Below are positions 44,031-53,139 of a stretch of DNA of 64,000 bases, one piece after another (positions within the stretch are counted from its first letter, which is position 1; each line of letters starts with the position of its first letter). Origin of the DNA: Magnetospirillum aberrantis SpK (GTDB taxonomy: Bacteria; Pseudomonadota; Alphaproteobacteria; Rhodospirillales; Magnetospirillaceae). The translations under genes and the position numbers were made by a program. The DNA lies in the NCBI RefSeq assembly GCF_011022235.1, contig NZ_JAAIYP010000040.1, positions 26,402-90,401 of the forward strand, read 5' to 3'. The notes below the pieces were generated by a model, which was not told the origin of the DNA, searched no databases, and saw nothing but the letters and a program-made list of their open reading frames with translations.

Positions 44031-44639
44031 TCAGGGCGCCTGGGGGGCCGGCGCCAGATAGCCCAGGCGAACCGCCTCGCGCACCAGGAATTCGGCATGG
44101 TCGCCTAAAGCCGGCGCTCCGGCCCGGATGCGTTCGACCAGCTTCAGCACCTTGTCGGCGGTGACGCCGTGCTGATGCCAGGTGCCGCCTTTGGTGGCGA
44201 AGTTGTTCATGATCGGCTGGAGCCGGTCCAGCGCGTCGGCGAACTTGGCGGTGGGGGTGGCACGATCCTCGTATTCCTGCCACAGGGCGCGCAATTCGGC
44301 GGCCTGATCGGGCGGCAGCATGCCGTAAAGCCGGTCGGCGGCGGCCTGTTCGCGTTGGGCCTTGTCGGAATTGCCCTTGTCGTCGTGGATGAAGGTGTCG
44401 CCGGCGTCGATTTCCACCACGTCGTGGAACAGCAGCATGCGGCTGGCGCGCAACGGGTCGGCGCCGGGCGGCGCGTGTTCCGCCAACAGGACGGCCATCA
44501 TGGCGACGTGCCAGGAATGCTCGGCGTCGTTTTCCTGGCGCGAGGAATCCACCAGAAGGGTCTGGCGCAGGATGGTCTTGAGCTTGTCCAACTCGAGCGA
44601 GAACGCCAATTGGCGTGAAAGGCGGGTTTGGTCGGTCAT
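44031..44639 (-). CDS. HD-domain phosphohydrolase (YfbR/HDDC2-like 5'-deoxynucleotidase)
   Basis: A 202-residue HD-fold hydrolase. Metal ligands are seen as His in DAEHSWHVAMM (about residues 40-46), the HD pair in LLFHDVVEIDAGD (about 70-71) and Asp in FADALDRLQPI (about 138). This is the pattern of the HDDC2/YfbR group, which dephosphorylates deoxynucleoside monophosphates. The ATG opens MTDQTRLSRQ. It is divergent from rplY. Substrate is an inference from the family. Confidence 0.88.
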   Translation of the reverse strand: MTDQTRLSRQLAFSLELDKLKTILRQTLLVDSSRQENDAEHSWHVAMMAVLLAEHAPPGADPLRASRMLLFHDVVEIDAGDTFIHDDKGNSDKAQREQAAADRLYGMLPPDQAAELRALWQEYEDRATPTAKFADALDRLQPIMNNFATKGGTWHQHGVTADKVLKLVERIRAGAPALGDHAEFLVREAVRLGYLAPAPQAP

Positions 44640-44664
44640 GACGGGGGGTATAGCCGGAATCTCG

Positions 44665-44693
44665 TTGAACTCGGTATGGAAAAACGGTATGTC
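44665..44693 (+). promoter_or_regulatory. candidate promoter of the rplY-pth-ychF operon
   Basis: TTGAAC (44665-44670), 17 bp, then TATGTC (44688-44693), placed about 57 bp before the rplY start and facing it. The -35 match is good and the -10 moderate. Read by eye only. Confidence 0.4.
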
Positions 44694-44749
44694 AGCCGCT
44701 TCGGCGCGGCACCCCTGGAGGCCGCGTCCCTTGTGTTATGGAGAAAGCA

Positions 44750-45352
44750 ATGACTGAGATCAGCGCCATCGTCGCCGAGCTGCGCGATCGGGCCGGAAAG
44801 GGGGCCGCCCGTGCCACTCGCCGTGAAGGTAAGGTTCCGGGTGTTATCTATGGTGCCAAGCAGGCGCCCGTCACCATCGCCCTTGACCCCCGCGTCATCT
44901 GGGCCGAACTGAACAAGCCGGGCTTCAAGACCCGTCTGTTCGACATCGACCTGGGCAACGGTTCCAAGGAACGCTGCCTGGCGCGTGACGTCCAGCTGCA
45001 CCCGGTGAGCGACCAGCCGCAGCACATCGACTTCCTGCGCGTTTCCGCCGACGCCGTCGTGCACGTCAAGGTGCCGGTGCACGTCGCCAACGCCGACAAG
45101 GCCCCGGGCGTCAAGCGCGGCGGCGTGGTCAGCATCGAGCTGCACGAAGTGGAAGTGACCTGCGCTCCGGCCAACATCCCGGCCGAAATCGTCGTCGACC
45201 TGAGCGGCATGGAAATCGGCGCCGCCGTGCATGTGTCCGATCTCAAGCTGCCGGCCGGCGTGACCCCGTACCACGTGTCCGCCCAGGGTACCGTGGTGTC
45301 GATCTCTGCCCCGACCGTGGCCCAGGCCGCCGAGGGCGAGCAGGCCGAGTGA
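44750..45352 (+). CDS. rplY: 50S ribosomal protein L25/general stress protein Ctc
   Basis: A 200-residue long-form L25 that binds 5S rRNA. The N-terminal domain (about residues 1-92) opens [25 protein letters not shown]; the C-terminal beta-barrel TL5 domain is intact ([23 protein letters not shown]), with an acidic Ala/Glu tail. The ATG at 44750 has GGAG eight bases ahead; an upstream ATG at 44738 is in frame but less well placed. The stop overlaps a GTG that could start pth. Confidence 0.96.
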   Translation: MTEISAIVAELRDRAGKGAARATRREGKVPGVIYGAKQAPVTIALDPRVIWAELNKPGFKTRLFDIDLGNGSKERCLARDVQLHPVSDQPQHIDFLRVSADAVVHVKVPVHVANADKAPGVKRGGVVSIELHEVEVTCAPANIPAEIVVDLSGMEIGAAVHVSDLKLPAGVTPYHVSAQGTVVSISAPTVAQAAEGEQAE

Positions 45353-45354
45353 CC

Positions 45355-46065
45355 ATGTTCCTGGTGGTTGGCCTCGGCAATCCCGGAGGCGAATACGCCA
45401 GGAACCGTCACAACATCGGTTTCATGGCGGCGGACGAACTCGTCCGCCGCCATTCCTTTGGGCCCTGGCGTTCCAAGTTCCAGGGCGAGCTGGCCGAAGG
45501 CAACATCGGCGGCGACAAGGTGCTGGTGTTGAAACCGATGACCTACATGAACCTGTCGGGTCAGTCGGTGGCGGCGGCGGCGCGCTTCCTGAAAGTGCCG
45601 GTCGAGGACGTGGTGGTGATTCACGACGAACTGGATCTGGCGCCCGGTCGGCTGCGCGTCAAACGCGGCGGCGGCGCGGGCGGGCACAACGGCCTGAAAA
45701 GCATCGACCAGTATCTGGGCCAGAATTACCGGCGCATCCGCCTGGGCATCGGCCATCCCGGCGACAAGGACCGGGTGTCGGGCTATGTGCTGCACGATTT
45801 CGCCAAGACCGAACAGGTCTGGCTCGATCCCTTGATCGACGCCTTCGCCGACGCCTTCGCCTTGCTGCTGAAGGGCGACGAGGCCGGCTTCATGAACCGG
45901 GTGAGCGTGTTGACCGCGCCGCCCAAGCAGAAGAAAGAAAAGCCGGCCGAGGCCGCGGCCAAATCCGCCGCGCCGGCTTCGGCTCCGCTTCCCCCCTCCG
46001 CTCCCGTTTCCGGCGGCTCCCTGGCCGATGCGTTGCGGGCGGCTCTGGCACGAAAGAAGGACTGA
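45355..46065 (+). CDS. pth: peptidyl-tRNA hydrolase with an Ala/Pro-rich C-terminal extension
   Basis: Pth frees tRNA from prematurely released peptidyl-tRNA. The catalytic domain is complete: [22 protein letters not shown] (His near 20), [13 protein letters not shown] (Asn), [18 protein letters not shown] (Asp near 93) and [12 protein letters not shown]. After about residue 185 it continues for 50 residues of Lys/Glu then Ala/Pro sequence and ends in [15 protein letters not shown], an extension beyond the usual length. The ATG is preferred, although a GTG two codons earlier overlaps the rplY stop. It lies in the conserved rplY-pth-ychF cluster. Confidence 0.95.
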   Translation: MFLVVGLGNPGGEYARNRHNIGFMAADELVRRHSFGPWRSKFQGELAEGNIGGDKVLVLKPMTYMNLSGQSVAAAARFLKVPVEDVVVIHDELDLAPGRLRVKRGGGAGGHNGLKSIDQYLGQNYRRIRLGIGHPGDKDRVSGYVLHDFAKTEQVWLDPLIDAFADAFALLLKGDEAGFMNRVSVLTAPPKQKKEKPAEAAAKSAAPASAPLPPSAPVSGGSLADALRAALARKKD

Positions 46066-46067
46066 CC

Positions 46068-47171
46068 ATGGGTTTCAATTGCGGCATCGTCGGCCTGCCC
46101 AACGTGGGCAAGAGCACGCTGTTCAACGCGCTCACCCAGACCGCCGCCGCCCAGGCGGCCAATTATCCCTTCTGCACCATCGAGCCCAACGTGGGCCGCG
46201 TGGCGGTGCCCGATCCGCGCCTGGACGATCTGGTGCGCATCGCCAAGAGCCAGAAGGAAATCCCCACCCAACTGGAATTCGTCGACATCGCCGGTCTGGT
46301 GCGCGGCGCCAGCAAGGGCGAGGGCCTGGGCAACCAGTTCCTGGCCAACATCCGCGAGGTGGACGCCATTGTCCATGTGCTGCGCTGCTTCGTCGATGAC
46401 GACATCAAGCATGTGGAGGATTCGGTCGATCCGGTGCGCGACGCCGAGATCATCGAGACCGAGCTGATGCTGGCCGACCTCGACAGCCTTGAACGCCGGA
46501 TCGTGCCTTTGGAAAAGAAGGCCAAGAACGGCGACAAGGATGCCAAGGCCCAGGTGGACGTCATGGCGCCGGTGCTGGCGGTGTTGCGCGACGGCAAGCC
46601 GGCCCGCGTGGTCAAATTCGACGACGAGGAACAGAACCGCCTGTTCAAGCAATTGGGGCTTCTGACCTCGAAGCCGGTGGTTTACGCCTGCAACGTCGAG
46701 GAAGCCTCGGCCGCCGAAGGCAACGAGTTGTCGGCTCGCGTGTTCGAGATGGCCGCCGCCGAGGGCAATTCGGCGGTGGTGATTTCGGCGGCCATCGAGG
46801 CCGAGATCGCCCAGCTTGCCACCGACGAGGAGAAGAAGGAGTTCCTGGAGACCCTGGGGCTCGAGGAAACCGGTCTGGCCCGCGTCATCCGCGCCGGCTA
46901 CGACCTGCTGCACCTCATCACCTTCTTCACCGTCGGTCCCAAGGAAGCCCGCGCCTGGACCGTGCAGAAGGGGGCCAAGGCCCCACAGGCGGCCGGTGTC
47001 ATCCACACGGATTTCGAAAAGGGCTTCATCCGCGCCGAAACCATCGCCTACGCCGATTTCATCGCGCTGGGCGGCGAGACCGGGGCCAAGGAAGCGGGCA
47101 AGATGCGCCTGGAAGGCAAGGAATACGTGGTTCAGGATGGTGACATCTTCCACTTCCGCTTCAACGTCTGA
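46068..47171 (+). CDS. ychF: redox-regulated ATPase YchF (OBG family)
   Basis: A 367-residue OBG-type P-loop protein that hydrolyses ATP in preference to GTP and binds ribosomes. The P loop is [15 protein letters not shown] (about residues 8-22), and the switch regions [25 protein letters not shown] are clear. The C-terminal TGS domain ends with [16 protein letters not shown]. It starts two bases after the pth stop. The length is standard. Confidence 0.97.
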   Translation: MGFNCGIVGLPNVGKSTLFNALTQTAAAQAANYPFCTIEPNVGRVAVPDPRLDDLVRIAKSQKEIPTQLEFVDIAGLVRGASKGEGLGNQFLANIREVDAIVHVLRCFVDDDIKHVEDSVDPVRDAEIIETELMLADLDSLERRIVPLEKKAKNGDKDAKAQVDVMAPVLAVLRDGKPARVVKFDDEEQNRLFKQLGLLTSKPVVYACNVEEASAAEGNELSARVFEMAAAEGNSAVVISAAIEAEIAQLATDEEKKEFLETLGLEETGLARVIRAGYDLLHLITFFTVGPKEARAWTVQKGAKAPQAAGVIHTDFEKGFIRAETIAYADFIALGGETGAKEAGKMRLEGKEYVVQDGDIFHFRFNV

Positions 47172-47319
47172 GAGGCTGTTGGAGAAATCCTTATCCCTTC
47201 GTCATTCCGGCTCGCGCGTTGCTTGGCCGGGGTGACGGACACAGGGGAGCGGGGGACGATATTTTTAGACCCTATGTTCGCCCCCTGAAACGGCCAAGGA
47301 TGTGAATTGGAGACTTTGA

Positions 47320-47967
47320 ATGGATAATTATTTCGAGAGTCCATTCAAAGGCATCACCCTGGATAAGCAGGTTGAAAACCCCAATATCATCGTTGGTCGC
47401 TACAGCTATTACTCTGGCTACTATCATGGCCATAGTTTCAATGATTGTGCCCGCTATCTGCTGCCGGACCCAGGGGTGGACAAGCTGATCATCGGCAGTT
47501 TCTGTTCCATCGGCTCCGGGGCCGCCTTCATCATGGCCGGCAATCAGGGGCATCGGAATGATTGGATCAGTACGTTTCCGTTCTATTGGATGCCCGAAGT
47601 CGCGGCGTTCGCTGGCGCGCAGAACGGTTATGAACCGGCAGGGGATACCGAGATCGGAAATGATGTCTGGATTGGCTCCGAAGCCATCATCATGTCCGGC
47701 GTCAAGATCGGTGACGGCGCGGTCATTGGGACCCGCGCGCTGGTTACCCGCGATGTCGAGCCCTATGCCATCGTGGGCGGGAATCCCGCCAAAGTCATCC
47801 GCAAGCGTTTTGACGATCAGACGATAGCGATGCTGCTTGAGATGAAGTGGTGGGATTGGTCGGACGAACAGTTGAAAACCGCCATGCATCTTCTGACCAG
47901 CGGGAATGTGGGGGCGTTGTATCGTCATTGGACCGACCTCATCAACTCTCCGCCGCGTGGTTTCTAG
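47320..47967 (+). CDS. catB: CatB/Vat-type xenobiotic acetyltransferase
   Basis: A 215-residue left-handed beta-helix acetyltransferase of the CatB (type B chloramphenicol acetyltransferase) group. Hallmarks are [43 protein letters not shown], the hexapeptide repeats [20 protein letters not shown] and the C-terminal [14 protein letters not shown]. Such enzymes acetylate chloramphenicol or related compounds; chromosomal copies often confer no resistance. Its GC content is visibly lower than that of all neighbours, suggesting transfer. A TTGGAG site lies ahead of the ATG. It is not part of an operon. Confidence 0.9.
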   Translation: MDNYFESPFKGITLDKQVENPNIIVGRYSYYSGYYHGHSFNDCARYLLPDPGVDKLIIGSFCSIGSGAAFIMAGNQGHRNDWISTFPFYWMPEVAAFAGAQNGYEPAGDTEIGNDVWIGSEAIIMSGVKIGDGAVIGTRALVTRDVEPYAIVGGNPAKVIRKRFDDQTIAMLLEMKWWDWSDEQLKTAMHLLTSGNVGALYRHWTDLINSPPRGF

Positions 47968-48068
47968 AGTATTTCCGGCTTGATCGCGGTCAGGTCCGGC
48001 GATTGATCGGGGTCACGGCCTGTGCGTAACTCCTCGTGCTACGCTTCTGCCTTGGATGGAGGCGCGGC

Positions 48069-48530
48069 ATGGAGTTCGGTGACCAGTTCAAGGCGTCGTG
48101 GAAAGACAGTTTCATCGTCGGCGACAGCGAGATCGACGCCCAGCACCGGGCGTTCTTCGACGAGATCATGGCGGTGGCCCAGGCGTTGGACCGGGGCGAA
48201 GGGCGCGAGGCGGTGATCGCCTTCTATCGCGTTTTCTATGGGGCCTTGCGGGTGCACTTCCGCGACGAGGAAGCCATGCTGGCCCGCGTCGCCTTTCCCG
48301 ATATCGAGGAACATCACGCCGAACACCAGGCGCTTCTCGCCTCGGTGGCGGCGGTCGAAGGCATGCTTTTGACCGGCGAGGGCGTGGACCAATGGCGGTT
48401 CGTGGTCAAACGGCTGTTCGTCGCCCTGGTCGAACACATTGCCGGGACCGACATGCGCTACAAGGCGCATCTGCGCGATTTCCGGCGTAAGCTCAGCCCT
48501 TGTCCCGAGCGTTTGCGCCGTATCCCTTGA
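48069..48530 (+). CDS. bacteriohemerythrin
   Basis: A 153-residue non-haem di-iron oxygen-binding protein. The iron ligands are visible as His in IDAQHRAFF (about 26), His and Glu in HFRDEEAML (about 61-65), the HHAEHQALL pair (about 78-82), then His and Asp in EHIAGTDMRY (about 124-129). It starts with a GGAGG-preceded ATG. Hemerythrins are numerous in microaerobic alphaproteobacteria and may store or sense oxygen. The next plus-strand gene is a hybrid histidine kinase. Confidence 0.93.
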   Translation: MEFGDQFKASWKDSFIVGDSEIDAQHRAFFDEIMAVAQALDRGEGREAVIAFYRVFYGALRVHFRDEEAMLARVAFPDIEEHHAEHQALLASVAAVEGMLLTGEGVDQWRFVVKRLFVALVEHIAGTDMRYKAHLRDFRRKLSPCPERLRRIP

Positions 48531-48600
48531 ACTCCTCCGGCATCACCGCCATCTCGGCGGCCGGCGAGATCCGCACCTGACGCTCGGGTGTCCACCGCAT
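48493..48600 (-). pseudogene. 35-codon ORF matching the C-terminus of the class II aldolase
   Basis: On the minus strand, an ATG at 48600 opens 35 codons ending in TGA at 48493. Its second half, PAAEMAVMPEEFKGYGANA, closely matches the end of the class II aldolase at 50824 (PAAEMAVVLEKFKGYGANA). Differences are partly synonymous (GGT/GGA, GCC/GCA), so the copy is not recent. It overlaps the last 38 bp of the hemerythrin gene and fills the gap before the kinase. The rest of an aldolase is absent. It may be a gene relic or a small retained peptide gene. Confidence 0.6.
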
Positions 48601-48643
48601 GGCGCGCCTTCTCTCGGGCGTTGTTTCGCGCTAGGCTTGAGCC

Positions 48644-50815
48644 ATGCACAGCTCCGAAACCATCGCGATGTGGACCGCCCGGTTTTGTGAGCCGGCGCTT
48701 GAGGCCCAGTTCCGGCGCGACGCCTTTCCCAAGGCGCGGCGTCTGGCAATGGGGTTTTGCCTGACCTGGCTGCTGTTCTATCTGCTGGGCTGGGCGCGCG
48801 ACCTGATCGTCCTGAGCGATCCTGGCCGACTGGAAATCTCTCTGCTGGTGCGCGGAGTGGGGGCGGCGGTGATCGTGTGGGTGTTCTGGCGGCTGGACCG
48901 CGCGCGGCGGCCGCGCCAATTGCTGTTGCCCATGGCCGTGCATCACGGTGTCTCGTGCGCTGCGCTGGGGGTGTTGTTCGCCCTGCACCCTCTGCTGGTG
49001 CCGGGCAAGCTGGCCACCAGCTTCATCCTGCTTTACGCCGCAGTGGTTCCCCTGTTCTGGCCGGGGACCATTCTTGGCGGATTGATCATCGAAGCGATGT
49101 TGATCGCGGCTTTCGGGGCGGCGACGGTATGGCGCCAGTTCGGCCTGGACGTTGTTCTGCCGCTTGTGGGCGGGGTCGCCGTTTTCTCCGCGCTGGGACT
49201 GTTGATCGCCTATCGCCATCACCATCAAAGCCGGTGCGACTATCTGTCGCTGCTTAACGAGCGCCACCTGCGCCAAGCCCTGGAGGAGAAAACCCGCGAG
49301 GCCGAGGCGGCGGCACGGGCGAAAAGCAACTTCCTGGCGGTGATGAGCCACGAAATCCGTACGCCGATGAACGGCATCCTGGGCATGGCGCGGTTGATGC
49401 TTGACGAGACCATGGCGCCGGGCCAGCGCACGCGGCTCGATACCCTCAGGCATTCGGCCGAGGCGTTGCTGGCCATCCTCGACGACATCCTGGACTTCTC
49501 CAAGCTCGAGGCCGGTCGCCTCGATTTCGAGGCGATCGCCTTCGCGCCGGCTCCGCTGGTCAATGACGTCGCCCAGTTGATGCGCTCGCGGGCCGAGGAA
49601 AAGGGACTGGACCTGGTGGCCGAGGTCGATCCCGACCTGCCGCCGTGGCTGCGGGGCGACCCTGGACGGCTGCGCCAGGTGCTGCTCAACCTTGCCGGCA
49701 ACGCGGTCAAGTTCACCGAACAGGGCCGCGTCACCTTGCGTATGACGAGGATCGCGGGCGCGGACGGCAGTCCGCTGCTGGAATGCACCGTCACCGACAC
49801 CGGCATCGGCCTGGACGACGAGGCCAAGGCGCGGCTGTTCCAGTCCTTTGCCCAGGCCGACGCCTCGATCTCGCGCCGCTATGGCGGTACCGGCCTGGGG
49901 CTGGCCATCTGCAAACGGCTGGTCGAGGGACAGGGGGGCGCCATCGGGGTGGAAAGCCAGGCCGGTTCGGGCAGTTGCTTCTGGTTTCGCCTGCCTCTGG
50001 TGTCGGCATCGGCACCGGCGTTGGCGGACCATTTCGCCGTGGTGTCCGACCTGCCGCCGCTTACCGTGTTGCTGGCCGAGGACAATGCCATCAACCAGAT
50101 GGTGGCGCGCGGTTTCCTACAGCGTGCCGGCCACCGCGTGGTGGTCGCCAACAACGGCGTCGAGGCGTTGGATCTGGTGCGCGCCGGCAGCCGCTTCGAC
50201 GTGGTGTTGATGGACATGCAGATGCCCGAGATGGACGGCCTCGAGGCTGCCCGTGCCATCCGCGCCCTGGGAGGGACGGCGGCCGATCTGCCGATCATCG
50301 CGTTGACCGCCAACGCGATGCGGGCCGACGAGGAACGCTGTCGCGCCGCCGGCATGGACGACTTTGTCGCCAAGCCGCTGGACCCCGACCGGCTGTTCGC
50401 GGCCATGGGGCGCGTGCTGGGCGATTCGGCGGCCGTTGCCGGGGCCAACGACCGCGCCCCGGTGGGGGCCGAGTTGGACGATGCCGACCTGGCGGTGGTC
50501 GAGCGTCAGGTCGGACAAGAGCAGATGGTCGAGATCGTGCGCCTGTTCCTGTCCGCCGGGGCCGAGACCTGTGCCAGCCTGGGCGGGGCCGACGCCGAAC
50601 GCGACGGACTCGACGTCATTCGCCAGCACGCCCACGATCTCAAGGGCATGGCCGGATATGTGGGCGCCGCGCCGCTGGTGGTTCTGGCCGCCGCCATCGA
50701 GGAGGCGGCGCGCGACGGTAACCGCGAGGAGGTTCGCGTGCTGGTGTCGCGTCTTGATCCCATCTGGGTGGCGGTGCGCGGCTGGCTCCAGGAGCGTCTG
50801 GAGCGCGCCGCCTGA
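48644..50815 (+). CDS. hybrid sensor histidine kinase with receiver and HPt domains
   Basis: A 723-residue membrane-bound kinase. Residues 33-190 form about six transmembrane segments without a large periplasmic sensor. The HisKA box has the phospho-accepting His in [13 protein letters not shown] (about 236); the ATPase domain shows [21 protein letters not shown] and [14 protein letters not shown] receiver follows ([16 protein letters not shown] from about 475; phospho-Asp in [13 protein letters not shown] near 523). A C-terminal HPt domain carries [13 protein letters not shown] (about 661). The multi-step phosphorelay is complete in one protein, but no response regulator is adjacent. Confidence 0.93.
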   Translation: MHSSETIAMWTARFCEPALEAQFRRDAFPKARRLAMGFCLTWLLFYLLGWARDLIVLSDPGRLEISLLVRGVGAAVIVWVFWRLDRARRPRQLLLPMAVHHGVSCAALGVLFALHPLLVPGKLATSFILLYAAVVPLFWPGTILGGLIIEAMLIAAFGAATVWRQFGLDVVLPLVGGVAVFSALGLLIAYRHHHQSRCDYLSLLNERHLRQALEEKTREAEAAARAKSNFLAVMSHEIRTPMNGILGMARLMLDETMAPGQRTRLDTLRHSAEALLAILDDILDFSKLEAGRLDFEAIAFAPAPLVNDVAQLMRSRAEEKGLDLVAEVDPDLPPWLRGDPGRLRQVLLNLAGNAVKFTEQGRVTLRMTRIAGADGSPLLECTVTDTGIGLDDEAKARLFQSFAQADASISRRYGGTGLGLAICKRLVEGQGGAIGVESQAGSGSCFWFRLPLVSASAPALADHFAVVSDLPPLTVLLAEDNAINQMVARGFLQRAGHRVVVANNGVEALDLVRAGSRFDVVLMDMQMPEMDGLEAARAIRALGGTAADLPIIALTANAMRADEERCRAAGMDDFVAKPLDPDRLFAAMGRVLGDSAAVAGANDRAPVGAELDDADLAVVERQVGQEQMVEIVRLFLSAGAETCASLGGADAERDGLDVIRQHAHDLKGMAGYVGAAPLVVLAAAIEEAARDGNREEVRVLVSRLDPIWVAVRGWLQERLERAA

Positions 50816-50823
50816 CCCTGGGC

Positions 50824-51465
50824 CTAAGCGCGCTTCTGAGCGTTGGCGCCGTAACCCTTGAACTTCTCCAGTACCACCGCCATCTCGGCGGCCGGCAGAA
50901 CCGGCGGTTCGCCCAGCGGCAGCAGGCGCAGGTAAAGGTCGGCCAGGAACTCGATCTCGATGGCGACGTCCATGGCCTGGGACAGGGTGGGGCCCAGGGC
51001 GATCATGCCGTGATGGCCCAACAGGCACGCCCGCCGGTCCTCCAGCGCCGCCAGCGCCGCGTCGGACAGTTCCTGGGTGCCGAAAGTGGCATAAGGGGCA
51101 CAGCGGACATCCACGCCGCCGGCGATGGCCACCATGTAATGGAAGGCCGGGATGGCCCTGCCCAACACCGCCAGCGCGGTGGCGGCCGGGGAATGGCAGT
51201 GAACCACCGCGCCGGCGTCGGGACGGGCGGCGTAGATGTCGCGGTGGAACCGCCATTCGCTGGATGGCTTCCACTGTCCCGACCACGCCCCGTCCATATC
51301 CATGCGCACCACCTGTTCAGGAACCAGGACGTCGGCCCCAACACCCGAGGGTGTCACCCGGAAGCCGTCGCCGTCACGCACCGAGACGTTGCCGGACGCC
51401 CCTTGGTTCAGTCCCTTGGCGGCCAGGTGGCGGTTGGCGGCGACGATGGCGGCGGCGATGTCCAT
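50824..51465 (-). CDS. class II aldolase/adducin family protein
   Basis: A 213-residue zinc-dependent aldolase-type enzyme related to L-fuculose-phosphate aldolase and MtnB. Zinc ligands appear as HCHS (about residue 92-95) and the HGMIALGPT segment (about 150); the N-terminal glycine-rich phosphate loop is KGLNQGASGNVSVRDGDGF. The substrate is probably a sugar phosphate, not identifiable by sequence. The start at 51465 has GGAACCC upstream. Its C-terminus GYGANAQKRA is echoed in the small ORF near 48.5 kb. Confidence 0.88.
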   Translation of the reverse strand: MDIAAAIVAANRHLAAKGLNQGASGNVSVRDGDGFRVTPSGVGADVLVPEQVVRMDMDGAWSGQWKPSSEWRFHRDIYAARPDAGAVVHCHSPAATALAVLGRAIPAFHYMVAIAGGVDVRCAPYATFGTQELSDAALAALEDRRACLLGHHGMIALGPTLSQAMDVAIEIEFLADLYLRLLPLGEPPVLPAAEMAVVLEKFKGYGANAQKRA

Positions 51466-51637
51466 GATGGGTTCCAAAAAAGGATCGGTCGCCAAGGTAT
51501 AGGCAAACCGTGCGTGCCCGAGAAGTTTTTGTTGCATGGCGACAGCGGCGAAATCCCCGGCTACAATCTTGGACGGTTGCCATTGCCACGACCCCCAGGG
51601 CCCCGATCGCGGGGGTCGAACGACCACGGAGATTTTG

Positions 51638-52234
51638 ATGAAGCTGCGTTCCTCCGCCACCTCGCCCTTCGTCCGCAAGGTCCGCATGACCGCCATCGAA
51701 TGCGGGGTCGAGCTGGATCTGGTGCCGACCAACGCCTGGGCGCCCGACACCGACCTGGTGCACGAAAACCCGTTGTCCAAGGTGCCGACCCTGGTGCTTG
51801 GCAATGGCGAGACCCTGTTCGATTCGCCGGTGATCTGCGAATACCTCGACACGCTTCATTCCGGTCACAAGCTGTTTCCGCATGAACCGAACGAACGGTT
51901 CCGTCAATTGCGCCTTCAGGCCCTGGCCGACGGCATCCTGGATGCCGCCTTGCACATTCGCGTCGAAAGCTCCACCCGTCCCGCCGACAAGCGTTGGGAC
52001 GGCTGGGTGGAGCGGCAACAGGCGGCCATCGCCCGTTCGCTCGACACCTTGGAAAAGGACGTGGGCCATTGGGGCGGCGTGTTCCTGATCGGTCCGATCT
52101 CGGTGGTGTCGGCATTGGGCTATCTTGACTTCCGCAAGGTGTGCGACTGGCGCCAGAGCCGGCCGCATCTGGCCCATTGGTACACCACCACCCACAACCG
52201 CCGCTCGGTCCGCGAGACCGAGCCGGTGGAATGA
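51638..52234 (+). CDS. glutathione S-transferase family protein
   Basis: A 198-residue GST. The N-terminal thioredoxin-like domain begins MKLRSSATSPFVRKVRMTAIE with the active serine in the SPF motif, then NPLSKVPTL (cis-Pro) and DSPVICEYLD, the glutathione-binding DS pair. The helical C-domain follows. It may detoxify electrophiles. Its TGA overlaps the next ATG (ATGA), linking it to the cupin gene. Confidence 0.93.
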   Translation: MKLRSSATSPFVRKVRMTAIECGVELDLVPTNAWAPDTDLVHENPLSKVPTLVLGNGETLFDSPVICEYLDTLHSGHKLFPHEPNERFRQLRLQALADGILDAALHIRVESSTRPADKRWDGWVERQQAAIARSLDTLEKDVGHWGGVFLIGPISVVSALGYLDFRKVCDWRQSRPHLAHWYTTTHNRRSVRETEPVE

Positions 52235-52662
52235 CCACGGCCGCGCAGCTCGTCACCCGGTTGGGGCTGGTGCCCCACCCGGAGGGCGGGCATTACGCCG
52301 AAACCTACCGTGCCCCCGCCGCCGAGGGGGAGCGGGGGACCTGTACCGCCATCTATTACCTGTTGGCGCGGGGCGAACGGTCGCATTGGCACCGCGTCGA
52401 CGCGGTCGAGGTCTGGAACTGGCACGGCGGCGAGGCGTTGCGTCTGGGTATCCACGAAGACGGCGTTACCCGGTGGGTGGTGCTGGGGGGCGACGTTCTG
52501 GCCGGACAGGTGCCGCAAGCGGTGGTCCCCGCCTATGCCTGGCAAGCGGCCGAGCCGCTGGGCGAATGGTCGCTGGTCGGCTGTATCGTCGCTCCGGCCT
52601 TCGAGTTCTCGGGATTCGAGATGGCGCCGCCCGGGTGGCAACCGCCGGAGGAGGGACGATGA
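52231..52662 (+). CDS. DUF985 (Cupin_5) family protein
   Basis: A 143-residue cupin of the DUF985 type (yeast YML079w-like). Core motifs are HPEGGHYAETYR near the start, TAIYYLLARGERSHWHRVDAVEVWNWHGG (with HWHR metal-like histidines) and VVLGGDVLAGQVPQAVVPAYAWQAA, then CIVAPAFEFSGFEM at the end. The family has a jelly-roll fold with unknown ligand, possibly a sugar or small carbonyl. It overlaps the genes on both sides (ATGA) and so is cotranscribed with the GST and the cupredoxin gene. Confidence 0.92.
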   Translation: MTTAAQLVTRLGLVPHPEGGHYAETYRAPAAEGERGTCTAIYYLLARGERSHWHRVDAVEVWNWHGGEALRLGIHEDGVTRWVVLGGDVLAGQVPQAVVPAYAWQAAEPLGEWSLVGCIVAPAFEFSGFEMAPPGWQPPEEGR

Positions 52663-53129
52663 ACCGTCTGTTCGCCCTGGCCGTCCTGGTGTCGCTGGCC
52701 GCCTGTGCCGGCCAGGATCAGGTCAGCCGCTATCAGCCCATGGGCTATCTGGCCAACGCCGAGGAAATATCGTCCAAGGCCGATTGGAGCGCCCCCGACG
52801 TGGTCGAGGTGCGGTTGGTCAACCACGCCTTCGTGCCCGACGAATTGACCTTCCACCGTGACCGGCCGACCCGGCTGGTGCTGAAGAACGACTCCGATTC
52901 CGACCATGGCTTCGTTTCCGGGCAATTCCTGCGCACCATCGCCGTGCGCCAACTGGTCGGCCGTGACCAGACCGCCACCACCGCCTGGGTGGAAAAGATC
53001 GTGGTTCCGGCCGGCGAGACCAAGGAATTGTGGTTCGTCCCCGCCCGTTACGGCGCCTTCACCTTCGAATGCCCGGTGCCCGGCCATGCCCTGTTGGGCA
53101 TGAAGGGTGTCGTCAACGTGGTGCCCTGA
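52659..53129 (+). CDS. cupredoxin-like lipoprotein
   Basis: A 156-residue exported protein. The signal MNRLFALAVLVSLAAC has a lipobox (SLAAC). The mature part has a plastocyanin/azurin-type single-copper pattern: His in VNHAFVPDELTFHRDRP and the C-terminal CPVPGHALLGMKG, giving Cys, His and Met ligands. It may carry electrons or deliver copper at the periplasmic face. It overlaps the cupin gene (ATGA), so GST, cupin and cupredoxin form one operon. Partner unknown. Confidence 0.85.
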   Translation: MNRLFALAVLVSLAACAGQDQVSRYQPMGYLANAEEISSKADWSAPDVVEVRLVNHAFVPDELTFHRDRPTRLVLKNDSDSDHGFVSGQFLRTIAVRQLVGRDQTATTAWVEKIVVPAGETKELWFVPARYGAFTFECPVPGHALLGMKGVVNVVP

Positions 53130-53139
53130 GGGGCGGCTG

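Noticed and set aside
47167..47190. Sequence like the IS end (AGGCTGTTGGAGAAATCC) after ychF
   Set aside because: Only partial similarity to GGCCTGTTGAAGAAAG, no partner end or duplication; kept only as a note beside catB.
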